Below, piece by piece: positions 1 through 7,006 of a stretch of DNA of 21,162 nucleotides; the stretch's first letter is position 1, and each line of letters begins with the position of its first letter. Position numbers and translations under genes: made by a program. Source of the DNA: Desulfobacterales bacterium (GTDB lineage Bacteria; Desulfobacterota; Desulfobacteria; Desulfobacterales; Desulfobacteraceae); assembly GCA_022361135.1 (NCBI GenBank), contig JAKSBM010000824.1, forward strand, positions 1-21,162, given 5' to 3'. A model generated the notes under the pieces. The model saw nothing but the letters and a program-made list of their open reading frames with translations, was not told the DNA's origin and did not search any database.

Positions 1-726
1 ACCGTCTGATGTCGGCGGTCCCTCACCTTCTCCTGTCAGACGGAGTTTTGAACCGACATCCACGCCGGCCGGGATTTTCACCTGGACCTTGCGGGTGATT
101 TCCACCCTGCCGTTGCCGCGGCATTTTATGCACGTATTGGAAATAATGGTTCCCTGGCATTTACAATAGGGGCATGTGGTCTTCACCTTGAAAAAGCCCT
201 GGCTCTGGATAAACTGACCGGTGCCGTGGCAATGGGAACAGGTGGAGGGGCTGGTACCGGGACGACAGCCGTTGCCGCCGCAGTCCTCACAGGTGATCAA
301 TTTGGGAATGGAAATGGTTTTTTCCGTTCCAAAGGCGGCTTCCATGAAATCAATGGTCATGTTGTAGCGCAGGTCAGCCCCCCGCTGGACACGACCCCGG
401 CCACCGCGGCCTCCGCCAAATCCAAAGAAATCCTCAAAAATATCCCCGAAGCTGGAAAAGATGTCCTCAAACCCGCTGGGACCGGAATGGCCGGCGCCCT
501 CCAGACCCTGGTGACCGAACTGGTCGTAGATCTGACGTTTATTATCGTCGGTCAGGACTTCATAGGCTTCGGAAGCCTCCTTGAATTTGTCTTCGGCTTC
601 CTTGTTATCCGGGTTTTTATCCGGATGAAATTTAATGGCCAGCTTCCGGTAGGCCTTTTTCAGAACCTGTTTGTCTGCATCCCTTGCAACACCGAGGATC
701 TCATAATAATCTCGTTTCTCACTCAT
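1..726 (-). CDS. dnaJ: Chaperone protein DnaJ (Hsp40), N-terminal 242 residues, cut by window start
   Basis: Co-chaperone that delivers unfolded substrates to DnaK and stimulates its ATPase in the cytoplasm. The reading frame runs from the ATG at 726-724 to the window edge without a stop. It starts [13 protein letters not shown] and shows a J-domain (about residues 5-70) with the essential HPD motif ([10 protein letters not shown]). A Gly/Phe-rich linker ([15 protein letters not shown]) follows, then the zinc-binding region with four CxxC modules: CEDCGGNG (Cys146, Cys149), [16 protein letters not shown] and CIKCRGNG. The third module has Cys190 where the family normally has Gly. The C-terminal substrate-binding domains lie outside the window. 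The gene diverges from ubiE across a 124-bp AT-rich gap. The DnaJ identity is certain; the closely similar CbpA type lacks the zinc region. Confidence 0.97.
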   Translation of the reverse strand, partial: MSEKRDYYEILGVARDADKQVLKKAYRKLAIKFHPDKNPDNKEAEDKFKEASEAYEVLTDDNKRQIYDQFGHQGLEGAGHSGPSGFEDIFSSFGDIFEDFFGFGGGRGGRGRVQRGADLRYNMTIDFMEAAFGTEKTISIPKLITCEDCGGNGCRPGTSPSTCSHCHGTGQFIQSQGFFKVKTTCPYCKCQGTIISNTCIKCRGNGRVEITRKVQVKIPAGVDVGSKLRLTGEGEGPPTSDG

Positions 727-761
727 ATCCTAACCCAATCGTTCAAATCATTCAGATCTGT

Positions 762-767
762 TATAAT
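762..767 (+). promoter_or_regulatory. Perfect -10 hexamer that may drive ubiE
   Basis: TATAAT at 762-767 lies 84 bases upstream of the ubiE start on the plus strand. No good -35 hexamer is seen at 15-18 bases upstream (the best candidates are GTTCAA and TCGTTC), so the promoter would be weak or activator-dependent. Confidence 0.35.
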
Positions 768-785
768 TGTATTCTTTCCTGCTAT

Positions 786-814
786 ATGATATTTTGCCAA
801 CTTGTTTTGGTAAA
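786..814 (-). promoter_or_regulatory. Candidate sigma-70-type promoter for dnaJ
   Basis: Read on the minus strand, TTTACC (plus 809-814; 4 of 6 to TTGACA) is followed after exactly 17 bases by TATCAT (plus 786-791; 5 of 6 to TATAAT). This leaves a leader of about 55 bases before the dnaJ ATG. No CIRCE element (TTAGCACTC) is present. The arms of an inverted repeat coincide with both hexamers. Inferred from motif match only. Confidence 0.45.
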
Positions 815-820
815 TATCAT
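786..820. repeat. Imperfect inverted repeat in the dnaJ/ubiE divergent promoter region
   Basis: Left arm ATGATATTT (786-794) is perfectly repeated in inverted form as AAATATCAT (812-820). An inner pair CCAA (797-800) / TTGG (807-810) extends the symmetry, with the blocks separated by TG on the left and T on the right. The repeat covers the proposed dnaJ -10 and -35 elements, so it could be an operator. It could also be chance symmetry in AT-rich DNA. Confidence 0.5.
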
Positions 821-850
821 AATTTAACTCAAATTAGTAGGTTGTCAACG

Positions 851-1552
851 ATGAATAAAGAGCTGGTTTTTGTCAAAGATATGTTTGATAAAATCGCCCC
901 ACGCTACGACTTTTTGAACCGGCTCCTCAGCCTTCGTCAGGATACCATGTGGCGCCGCCAAATGGTAGATGCAGCAAAGCTTTCCAAGGGAGACACCATT
1001 TTGGATGTGGCCTGCGGCACCTGTGACGTGGCCCTGGAAGCCAGTAGCCGCCTTAAAGACCAGGCCCAAATCATCGGACTGGATTTTTCCCACGGCATGC
1101 TGAAACTGGGCCAATCCAAGCTGCAACGGCTGGGCAATTCCGCCATCCAATTGGTCAACGGCAACGCCCTGGCCCTGCCCTTTGGAAAAAAATGGGTGGA
1201 TGCGGTTTTCATTGCATTCGGCATCCGGAACATCATGGACCGACAAGGTGCCCTGGAGGAATTCCACCGGGTGCTCAAACCCGGGGGACGGGTGGTGGTA
1301 CTGGAGTTGACCACACCGGAAAAGGGATTGCTTCGGCAGATTTACCTTTCCTATTTCCAGAAAATCCTGCCCCGCATCGGTGCCTATTTTTCCAAGGACA
1401 ATGACGCCTACTCTTACCTGCCGGAATCCGTGCTCAAGTTCCCCAGTGCTTCGAACTTTGCCCGCCTCATGAAATCCGCCGGCTTTGAGTCCGTTCGATT
1501 TAAACCCATGACCTTTGGCATTGTAACCCTTTTTGTGGGAAGAAAGCCCTGA
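851..1552 (+). CDS. ubiE: Demethylmenaquinone / 2-polyprenyl-6-methoxybenzoquinol methyltransferase (UbiE/MenG)
   Basis: SAM-dependent C-methyltransferase carrying out the last methylation of menaquinone (and, in other bacteria, a ubiquinone step); soluble or membrane-peripheral in the cytoplasm. The 233-residue protein has the family's N-terminal block (MFDKIAPRYDFLNRLLS, residues 11-27). The SAM-binding motif I is ILDVACGTCDVA (about 50-61), with Cys where many homologues have Gly (GTGD). It also has FGIRNIMD, the post-motif region RVLKPGGRVVVLE, and a typical C-terminus (MTFGIVTLFVGRKP). The ATG at 851 was chosen because homology begins there; an in-frame upstream start at 767 only adds non-family sequence in the promoter region. 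The ribosome-binding site is weak (TAGTAGG). It is probably co-transcribed with the next gene (7-base gap). In an anaerobe, menaquinone synthesis is the likely role, so menG would be an equally valid name. Confidence 0.93.
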   Translation: MNKELVFVKDMFDKIAPRYDFLNRLLSLRQDTMWRRQMVDAAKLSKGDTILDVACGTCDVALEASSRLKDQAQIIGLDFSHGMLKLGQSKLQRLGNSAIQLVNGNALALPFGKKWVDAVFIAFGIRNIMDRQGALEEFHRVLKPGGRVVVLELTTPEKGLLRQIYLSYFQKILPRIGAYFSKDNDAYSYLPESVLKFPSASNFARLMKSAGFESVRFKPMTFGIVTLFVGRKP

Positions 1553-1559
1553 TAGCACT

Positions 1560-2204
1560 ATGATCAAAAGACTTAATCACACCGTGGAGGGACGGATTCT
1601 TTATTTCGGAATCCTTTTGGCAGCAATTCTTCTGGCCGTCATCGGCTACTACGCGGTGACGGATTTCCACACCGCCAAGGTTCTGGTTCTGGCCCTCATT
1701 GCCCACACCTTTGGGGGACGGGCCGCCGGCATCGGCCTTTGCATCCTCAATGGATACGGGGCCGGGATGACCATCGTTTACAATTTTTACCTGGAAGTCC
1801 TCATTGTCTGCTTCACCTATGCCGCCTTTGTTTTGAGCACCACCCAATACCTGGATTTCCCCTGGCTGAACCGGATCATGGACCGCATCGCTGTCAAGGC
1901 CGAGGAACAAAAGGACAAGGTGGAGGCATACGGCTGGCTGGGCATCTTCCTCTTTGTCATGGCCCCCCTGCCCGTCACCGGTCCCGTTGTGGGCTCCATC
2001 ATCGGTTACATGATCCGCATGCGCCTGGCCAAAAACCTGGCCGCCACCCTCCTGGGAACCCTCACCGCCATCATTGTCTGGTTCTACGCCTTTGATTTCC
2101 TGGAAGAACGCTTCCAGATGATCCAATACATCTTTGTGGGTATCGTGCTCCTGGTGCTGATCCCCTACGCCAAAAAAATCAAAGACTTTTTCGCAGAAAA
2201 ATAG
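1560..2204 (+). CDS. Small multidrug export-family membrane protein (COG2426-like)
   Basis: A 214-residue polytopic inner-membrane protein of the family named 'small multi-drug export protein'; the true substrate of this family is not well established. Hydrophobic segments are seen at about residues 12-30 (ILYFGILLAAILLAVIGYY), 34-60, 70-95, 125-150, 155-175 and 185-200. The family signature is the re-entrant-looking stretch APLPVTGPVVGSIIGYM followed by the basic MRLAKNLAATLLGTLTA. The N-terminus (MIKRLNHTVEGRILYF) is short and basic. The ATG at 1560 was chosen over the in-frame ATG at 1533, which lies inside ubiE. The gene follows ubiE by 7 bases and is closed by the terminator at 2231, so the two form an operon. 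Function is by family resemblance only. Confidence 0.75.
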   Translation: MIKRLNHTVEGRILYFGILLAAILLAVIGYYAVTDFHTAKVLVLALIAHTFGGRAAGIGLCILNGYGAGMTIVYNFYLEVLIVCFTYAAFVLSTTQYLDFPWLNRIMDRIAVKAEEQKDKVEAYGWLGIFLFVMAPLPVTGPVVGSIIGYMIRMRLAKNLAATLLGTLTAIIVWFYAFDFLEERFQMIQYIFVGIVLLVLIPYAKKIKDFFAEK

Positions 2205-2230
2205 ACCCCGAATTCAGCGCGTCTACGATC

Positions 2231-2265
2231 AAAGCCCCGATGCCAAAAGGCACCGGGGCTTTTTA
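2231..2265 (+). terminator. Rho-independent terminator of the ubiE operon
   Basis: A 14-bp stem with one mismatch, AAAGCCCCGATGCC (2231-2244) pairing with GGCACCGGGGCTTT (2249-2262), has an AAAA loop and runs into a T tract continued by AATTTT. It lies 27 bases after the stop codon of the membrane-protein gene. The structure is oriented for plus-strand transcripts; on the minus strand there is no matching T run for nadB. Confidence 0.9.
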
Positions 2266-2334
2266 ATTTTCAATGACCCAAGGAATGGAAAAATGGGCCA
2301 ATCAAGCCCGGGTATTCCATGCCCGGTTTACGAC

Positions 2335-3957
2335 TTAAAATTGTTTCTTTAGCAGGCTGTGCTCCAGCCCCTGGCGGTCATCCCGCTCCGGGTATCCGAT
2401 ATTGTAATGGAGCCCCCGGCTTTCCCTGCGCATGAGGGCGGAACGGATGATAAGTTCGGCCACCGTGGCCAGGTTCCGCAACTCAATGAGATCCGAGGTC
2501 ACCTTGAAATCCCAATAATAGTCGTTGATCTCTTCCTGGATATTTTCAATGCGGCGCAGGGCCCGCTGGAGGCGCTTGTCCGACCGGACAATGCCCACAT
2601 AATTCCACATGAGGCGACGAATCTCATCCCAATTGTGGGAAACCACAATGGCCTCGTCGGAGTCGGAGACCCCGGCATCATCCCAGGGATCCAATTCCAT
2701 GTCCGCCCCCATATCCATGGCCTGGAATTCCCCAATGGAATCCTGGGCGGCTTCATGGGCATAGATCAATGCTTCCAACAGGGAGTTGGAGGCCAGGCGG
2801 TTGGCCCCGTGGAGTCCGGTGCATGCGGTTTCCCCCACGGCATAGAGGTGGAGGACATCACTGCGGCCGGACAGATCCGTGGCCACACCGCCGCACATAT
2901 AATGGGCCGCCGGCACCACGGGAATGGGATTCCGGGTGATGTCGATGCCGTATTCCAGGCATTTGCGGTAGATATTGGGAAAGCGTTTTTTCACAAAGTC
3001 GGGGTCCCTGTGGGTGATGTCCAGAAAAACGGACTCGGCCCCGGTTTTTTTCAATTCATTGTCAATGGCCCGGGCCACCACGTCCCTGCATGCCAGTTCA
3101 CCGTCGGGGCTGTAACCATCCATGAAACGATTGCCCTTCTCATCCTTAAGCAGGGCCCCCTCCCCCCGGACGGCCTCGGAAATGAGGAAATTCTTGGCTT
3201 CGGGATGAAAAAGGCAGGTGGGATGGAATTGGACAAACTCCATGTTGGCAATGGTTGCCCCAGCCCGGTAGGCCATGGCAATGCCGTCCCCGGTGGCAAT
3301 GTCCGGGTTGGAGGTATAAAGGTAGACCTTGGAAGCGCCCCCCGTTGCCAAGAGGGTGATGCCGGCGTGGAAGGTTTCCACCCGGCCGGTTTTATTGTCC
3401 AGCACATAGGCACCGGCACAACGATTTTCCCTCTGGGTCACCAGCAGGCCAGAGCGGATGGATGAGGAATAGGTGATGAGGTTGACGGCCACATGGTCTT
3501 CCAGGATGGTGATGTTTTCATGCTTTTCCACATGGGAAACCAGAACATCCTCGATTTCCTTGCCCGTGAGATCCTGGGCATGGATGATACGGTTGGCCGA
3601 ATGCCCCCCCTCACGTCCCATGGCAAAGTCAAAGGGGCCATCCCCTTTTTTATTGAACCGCGCCCCCAGCTCCACCAATTCACGGATCCGACGGGGGCCG
3701 TTCTTCACCACCCGCTCCACCACATCGGGGGTACAAAGGCCATCCCCGGCCCTGTGGGTGTCGTCCATGTGGAGATCAAAGGAATCATCTTCTCCGAAGA
3801 CAGCGGCCACACCGCCCTGGGCCAGGGCGGTGTTGGTTTTTTGTATCTTTTTTTTGGTGACAATGGTCACCCGACCGTGGGCGGCCACTTTCAGTGCATA
3901 ACTCAGACCGGCGATGCCGCTGCCGATGACCAGAAAATCCGTTTCTTGAATACCCAT
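2335..3957 (-). CDS. nadB: L-aspartate oxidase (NadB)
   Basis: FAD-dependent enzyme that oxidises L-aspartate to iminoaspartate, the first step of de novo NAD synthesis; in anaerobes fumarate can serve as electron acceptor. The 540-residue protein has full family length. It shows the N-terminal dinucleotide motif GSGIAG (12-17), ALAQGGVAA (45-52), the SANRIIHA block, HPTCLF with His245, ELACRDVVARA with Arg291, and AHYMCGG with His352. These three residues match the catalytic His244, Arg290 and His351 of the E. coli enzyme shifted by one. The FAD signature ETACTGLHGANRLASNSLLE is at 376-395. The ATG at 3957 is preceded by an AGGA site (read on the minus strand) at suitable spacing. It lies 25 bases downstream of the SH3-domain gene, so they are likely co-transcribed. 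No nadA or nadC is in the window. Fumarate reductase flavoproteins are related, but the C-terminal region fits NadB. Confidence 0.96.
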   Translation of the reverse strand: MGIQETDFLVIGSGIAGLSYALKVAAHGRVTIVTKKKIQKTNTALAQGGVAAVFGEDDSFDLHMDDTHRAGDGLCTPDVVERVVKNGPRRIRELVELGARFNKKGDGPFDFAMGREGGHSANRIIHAQDLTGKEIEDVLVSHVEKHENITILEDHVAVNLITYSSSIRSGLLVTQRENRCAGAYVLDNKTGRVETFHAGITLLATGGASKVYLYTSNPDIATGDGIAMAYRAGATIANMEFVQFHPTCLFHPEAKNFLISEAVRGEGALLKDEKGNRFMDGYSPDGELACRDVVARAIDNELKKTGAESVFLDITHRDPDFVKKRFPNIYRKCLEYGIDITRNPIPVVPAAHYMCGGVATDLSGRSDVLHLYAVGETACTGLHGANRLASNSLLEALIYAHEAAQDSIGEFQAMDMGADMELDPWDDAGVSDSDEAIVVSHNWDEIRRLMWNYVGIVRSDKRLQRALRRIENIQEEINDYYWDFKVTSDLIELRNLATVAELIIRSALMRRESRGLHYNIGYPERDDRQGLEHSLLKKQF

Positions 3958-3982
3958 GGTTATCCTGTCCAGACCGGCTTAA

Positions 3983-4594
3983 TTAATCCAAAAGGGAATA
4001 GCGCTTTTTCTTCCGTGTACTCAGTCCCAGAATCAGTCCCACAATAAAAACACCGGCCCCGCTGAGGAACCAGAGGGTTTCTTCATTGTCCGCATTGGCC
4101 TCCAGGACCTCGATTTCTTCCTTCTGGGCCTGGGATTGTTCCAGAAGTGCCTTGTACTGGGCTTCCAACTTCAGCACATCGGCGGCCTCCCGGCGCAGCT
4201 TCTGATACTTCTGTTCAATGTCGGTGAGTTCCCGGTTCACCCGGATCAAATCGGAATTGGTGGATTCACTCTTCCCCAAATCGGTTCTCAGCCGCTGGTT
4301 TTCAGTCTTCAACCGAGCCACCATGAGATCCACGGGTTCCTTGGTGGTGAGGAAACGACTCAATACCCAGCCGGAACGACCGTTTTCCGCTTTAACACGG
4401 GTCCAGTCCGGCCCCTTTTCCAACACCGTCAACCGGCTTCCCGAAACCAACATGGAAACGATCTTATTTCCGGTCCCCGGGGCGGTACGCATGGTGATCT
4501 TAGTAACGGGATTCACATAAACGGTCTGGGCTGCGGCCACAGTAGCCGTCATCCAGATTCCCACAGCCAGCAATACGGGAAGGAACTTTCTCAT
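3983..4594 (-). CDS. SH3-domain and membrane-anchor protein (YgiM-like)
   Basis: A 203-residue envelope protein of the SH3-plus-anchor type (E. coli YgiM-like); function in this family is not firmly known. The order seen is a signal peptide (1-22, ending VAAA/QT) and a bacterial SH3-like domain (about 25-83: ITMRTAPGTGNKIV ... DWTRVKAENGRSGWVLSRFL). A charged coiled coil (about 88-168), one transmembrane helix (about 174-192: LWFLSGAGVFIVGLILGL) and a basic tail STRKKKRYSLLD follow. This predicts the SH3 domain and coiled coil in the periplasm, held by a C-terminal anchor. The ATG at 4594 was chosen over an in-frame upstream one (4657) because it starts the signal peptide and has an AAGGAG site 11 bases upstream. 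It precedes nadB by 25 bases; no functional link to NAD synthesis is apparent. Confidence 0.82.
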   Translation of the reverse strand: MRKFLPVLLAVGIWMTATVAAAQTVYVNPVTKITMRTAPGTGNKIVSMLVSGSRLTVLEKGPDWTRVKAENGRSGWVLSRFLTTKEPVDLMVARLKTENQRLRTDLGKSESTNSDLIRVNRELTDIEQKYQKLRREAADVLKLEAQYKALLEQSQAQKEEIEVLEANADNEETLWFLSGAGVFIVGLILGLSTRKKKRYSLLD

Positions 4595-5117
4595 ATTTTT
4601 TCTTTTCTCCTTAATCCAAACAGAGTTGATCTTTAAATTGACTATATCCCATACCATCGGCCCCGGGGTTTCGCAACATCAAAAGCACCCATACAAAGGC
4701 GTTCCATGGACTCAATCAAGGGAAATCATTGAAATTTGGACTGGTAAAAGGCCCAGGGGGTCATCCGTTCATGGGCACCGGAGCGGACATATTCCAAATG
4801 GAATTTGAATACGGCCGGCCCCTGGTAACCGGGCAGGGCTAAAAACAAACCAAAGATGCACACACCATAATCCCATGGATTTTCCCCCCATATCCGTCCT
4901 TTTCAGGTATGTCATGCCCCAAAAGGGGAACACGTTTTTCCAAGGAATCCCCCACCAGGCCCCCTATTCTATAAAATAAACAGCGTTCAAAAAAAAGCTT
5001 TTCAAACTCCGGTTGTTCATCTTATAAGAGATCTACACCTGATACTTAGGTTGCCCAGAGCCCAAGCGCCACCGCGAATCGTATTGTTCCAACAACATAT
5101 ATAGATGGAGGTAAATG
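4595..5117. other. 523-bp non-coding gap between divergent genes
   Basis: No convincing gene on either strand; the only short open frame (4626-4808) has no ribosome-binding site and atypical composition. The gap must hold promoters for the SH3/nadB unit (minus) and for fadD (plus). Visible elements are a TATAGT-like -10 hexamer on the minus strand near 4645, a palindrome ATTCCA-AA-TGGAAT at 4791-4804, and the palindrome AAAAGCTTTT within an A-rich run (4989-5002). The last 140 bases are clearly more AT-rich than the flanking genes. I could not assign a confident -35/-10 pair for fadD. Confidence 0.6.
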
Positions 5118-6854
5118 ATGACCCACGGCAAATGGCAGACGCCCCACTGGCCCAAGGATGTAAGCACCGCGGTTCCGGACTACAACTTCCCCCTGTTCAA
5201 ATTTCTCGATGATGCAGCAGCCAAGTACCCCAACCGGGATTTCACCGTATTCAACGGGGCCAGCCGGACATTTGCCCAGGTTAAGGATGCCAGTGAACGC
5301 GTGGCCGTATTCCTGGCCAACAACGGCATTAAAAAAGGGGATAAAGTGGCCATATTCCTGCCCAACCTCCCCCATTTTCCAGAAATCCTCTTTGGCATCC
5401 TCAAAATCGGGGCCGTGGCCGTGAATTGCAACCCCATCTACACGGCCTCCGAACTCCAATACCAGCTCCGGGATTCGGAGTCCAAACTGGTCTTTTGCAT
5501 GGATCACCCCGAATTCTACCCCAATGCCTGCCGGGCCATCCAGGGCACCCGGGTGGAAACCGTTGTGGCCTGCAACGTCAAATCCCATCTGCCCAAGCTC
5601 AAGGCCGTTTTGGGCAGCCTTTTGGGAAAAATCCCCAAGGCCCCCAAAATAGAAGACAACCATTACACCTACGACCAGGTCATGGCCAACTCCGGCGGCC
5701 CCCTGCCCCAGGTTGACATCGATCCGGAAAACGATACGGCGGTCATGCTCTACACCGGCGGAACCACCGGCGTCCCCAAGGGGGCGGAACTCACCCACAC
5801 CAATTTTACCTACGACGCCGTGGCCGTGTGTGAATACGTCCGTCTGCCCCACGGCCCGGGTCTGAAACCGGAACCCATGCGCCAGGGTGGTTTCCACACC
5901 TTCCTGGGCGTATTGCCCTGGTACCATAGTTTCGGCATCACCACTGCCCTGCTTTCGGCCACGGGAACGGCCAGCCGCCTGGTCTGCATCCCCGACCCCC
6001 GCGCCGGGAATCCGCCGTTCACCGAGGTACTCAAGGCGGTTCAGACCTACAAGCCCACCATCATGCCGGCGGTGCCCACCATTTTTGTGGCCCTTACCAA
6101 CCATGCCCTCCTGAACAAATTCGATCTGTCCTCCCTCATGGGCTGCTTTTCCGGCGGTGCCCCCCTGCCCCCGGAGGTTTGTCACCAATTTGAGGAAAAA
6201 ACCGGGGCCATCATCTTCGAGGGATACGGCCTTACGGAAACCGCCCCCGTGGCCACGGCCAACCCCACCAACCGGGAAGAACGGAAAATCGGAACCATTG
6301 GATTTCCCCTGCCCGGCACCTGGGTAAAAATCCTGGACCTGGAAGACCCCACCCAGGAAATGCAACGGGGAGAAGATGGAGAAGTGGCCATCTGCGGTCC
6401 CCAGGTCATGAAGGGATATTGGAACAAGCCCGAGGCCAATGACGAGGTTTTTGTCACCCATGGAGAGGACCGCTATTTCCTCACCGGAGACATCGGCCAC
6501 ATTGACGAAGAGGGCTATATCACCATCACCGACCGGAAAAAGGACATGATCATCGTGGGTGGATTCAATGTCTACCCCAGGGATGTGGAAGACATCCTCT
6601 ACACCCATCCCCAGGTGGAACTCACCGCCGTGGTGGGGGTACCCGATGACAAAAGCGGAGAAAAGGTCAAGGCCTTCATCAAACTCAAGCAGGGGGAAGA
6701 TGCTTCGGAGGAAGAAATCCGTAGATTCTGCAAGGAGAACATGGCCGGTTACAAACAGCCAAAATTCATTGAATTCAGGGAAGACATCCCGGTTTCCAAC
6801 GTGGGCAAAGTCCTGCGACGGGTCCTCAGGGATGAGGAACGGAGCAACGCATAA
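5118..6854 (+). CDS. fadD: Long-chain fatty-acid--CoA ligase (FadD/AMP-forming)
   Basis: Activates fatty acids (possibly aromatic or other carboxylates) to acyl-CoA through an acyl-adenylate, using ATP. The 578-residue protein has all core motifs of the ANL superfamily. These are the phosphate loop YTGGTTGVPKG (212-222), GYGLTE (369-374), LTGDIG with the ATP-ribose Asp458, the hinge and A8 region TDRKKDMIIVGGFNVYPRDVE, and the C-terminal catalytic Lys564 in VGKVLRR. There is no signal peptide; it is cytoplasmic or peripheral. Two adjacent ATGs exist (5115, 5118). The second was chosen because GGAGG at 5107-5111 lies 6 bases before it, but only 3 before the first. A GC-rich hairpin follows the stop, and an Fe-S protein and an SCP2-like gene lie downstream, suggesting lipid metabolism. 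Substrate chain length cannot be read from sequence alone. Confidence 0.9.
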   Translation: MTHGKWQTPHWPKDVSTAVPDYNFPLFKFLDDAAAKYPNRDFTVFNGASRTFAQVKDASERVAVFLANNGIKKGDKVAIFLPNLPHFPEILFGILKIGAVAVNCNPIYTASELQYQLRDSESKLVFCMDHPEFYPNACRAIQGTRVETVVACNVKSHLPKLKAVLGSLLGKIPKAPKIEDNHYTYDQVMANSGGPLPQVDIDPENDTAVMLYTGGTTGVPKGAELTHTNFTYDAVAVCEYVRLPHGPGLKPEPMRQGGFHTFLGVLPWYHSFGITTALLSATGTASRLVCIPDPRAGNPPFTEVLKAVQTYKPTIMPAVPTIFVALTNHALLNKFDLSSLMGCFSGGAPLPPEVCHQFEEKTGAIIFEGYGLTETAPVATANPTNREERKIGTIGFPLPGTWVKILDLEDPTQEMQRGEDGEVAICGPQVMKGYWNKPEANDEVFVTHGEDRYFLTGDIGHIDEEGYITITDRKKDMIIVGGFNVYPRDVEDILYTHPQVELTAVVGVPDDKSGEKVKAFIKLKQGEDASEEEIRRFCKENMAGYKQPKFIEFREDIPVSNVGKVLRRVLRDEERSNA

Positions 6855-6860
6855 AACCAT

Positions 6861-6897
6861 GGTTTGCCCCGGATGCCAATGGGCTTCGGGGCAACCC
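6861..6897 (+). terminator. Strong GC hairpin just after fadD, lacking a U tract
   Basis: Perfect arms TTGCCCCG (6864-6871) and CGGGGCAA (6887-6894) are extended by GG/CC after one mismatch, with an inner GCC/GGC pairing. The hairpin starts 6 bases after the fadD stop. The following bases (CCCCGCATC) are not T-rich, so it may be a weak or factor-assisted terminator, or a 3'-end stabiliser, rather than a classical terminator. Confidence 0.5.
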
Positions 6898-6947
6898 CCG
6901 CATCACCGAAGGGAGTCCATGGCAGCAATCTCTTTTTCAACACCACC

Positions 6948-6976
6948 TTGCCATCCCCCCCGCCCCCGCCTATGAT
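6948..6976 (+). promoter_or_regulatory. Sigma-70-like promoter for the Fe-S protein gene
   Basis: TTGCCA (6948-6953; 5 of 6 to TTGACA) and TATGAT (6971-6976; 5 of 6 to TATAAT) are separated by exactly 17 bases. The expected start near 6983 gives a leader of about 24 bases before the ATG at 7007. The spacer is unusual, being almost purely C and G with a C7 run at 6955-6961. Confidence 0.6.
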
Positions 6977-7006
6977 GGTCCCACGCCATTACCCATGGAG
7001 GAAAAG

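Noticed and set aside
226..789. Plus-strand open frame of 187 codons
   Set aside because: It is the antisense of dnaJ, whose minus-strand frame shows clear J-domain and zinc-finger motifs.
727..850. Possible CIRCE heat-shock element upstream of dnaJ
   Set aside because: The inverted repeat found has different sequence and spacing from TTAGCACTC-N9-GAGTGCTAA.
2308..2326. Possible nadB terminator: CCGGG/CCCGG hairpin on the minus strand
   Set aside because: Only 5 bp of stem with a 9-base loop, and the nearest T run is well downstream; too weak to call.
4626..4808. Short plus-strand open frame in the 4595-5117 gap
   Set aside because: No ribosome-binding site, no recognisable motif, and composition unlike the flanking genes.
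5046..6860. 604-codon minus-strand open frame antisense to fadD
   Set aside because: Long antisense frames are common in this GC-rich codon usage. The plus frame has every acyl-CoA ligase motif; the antisense product is Gly/His-rich with no family resemblance.
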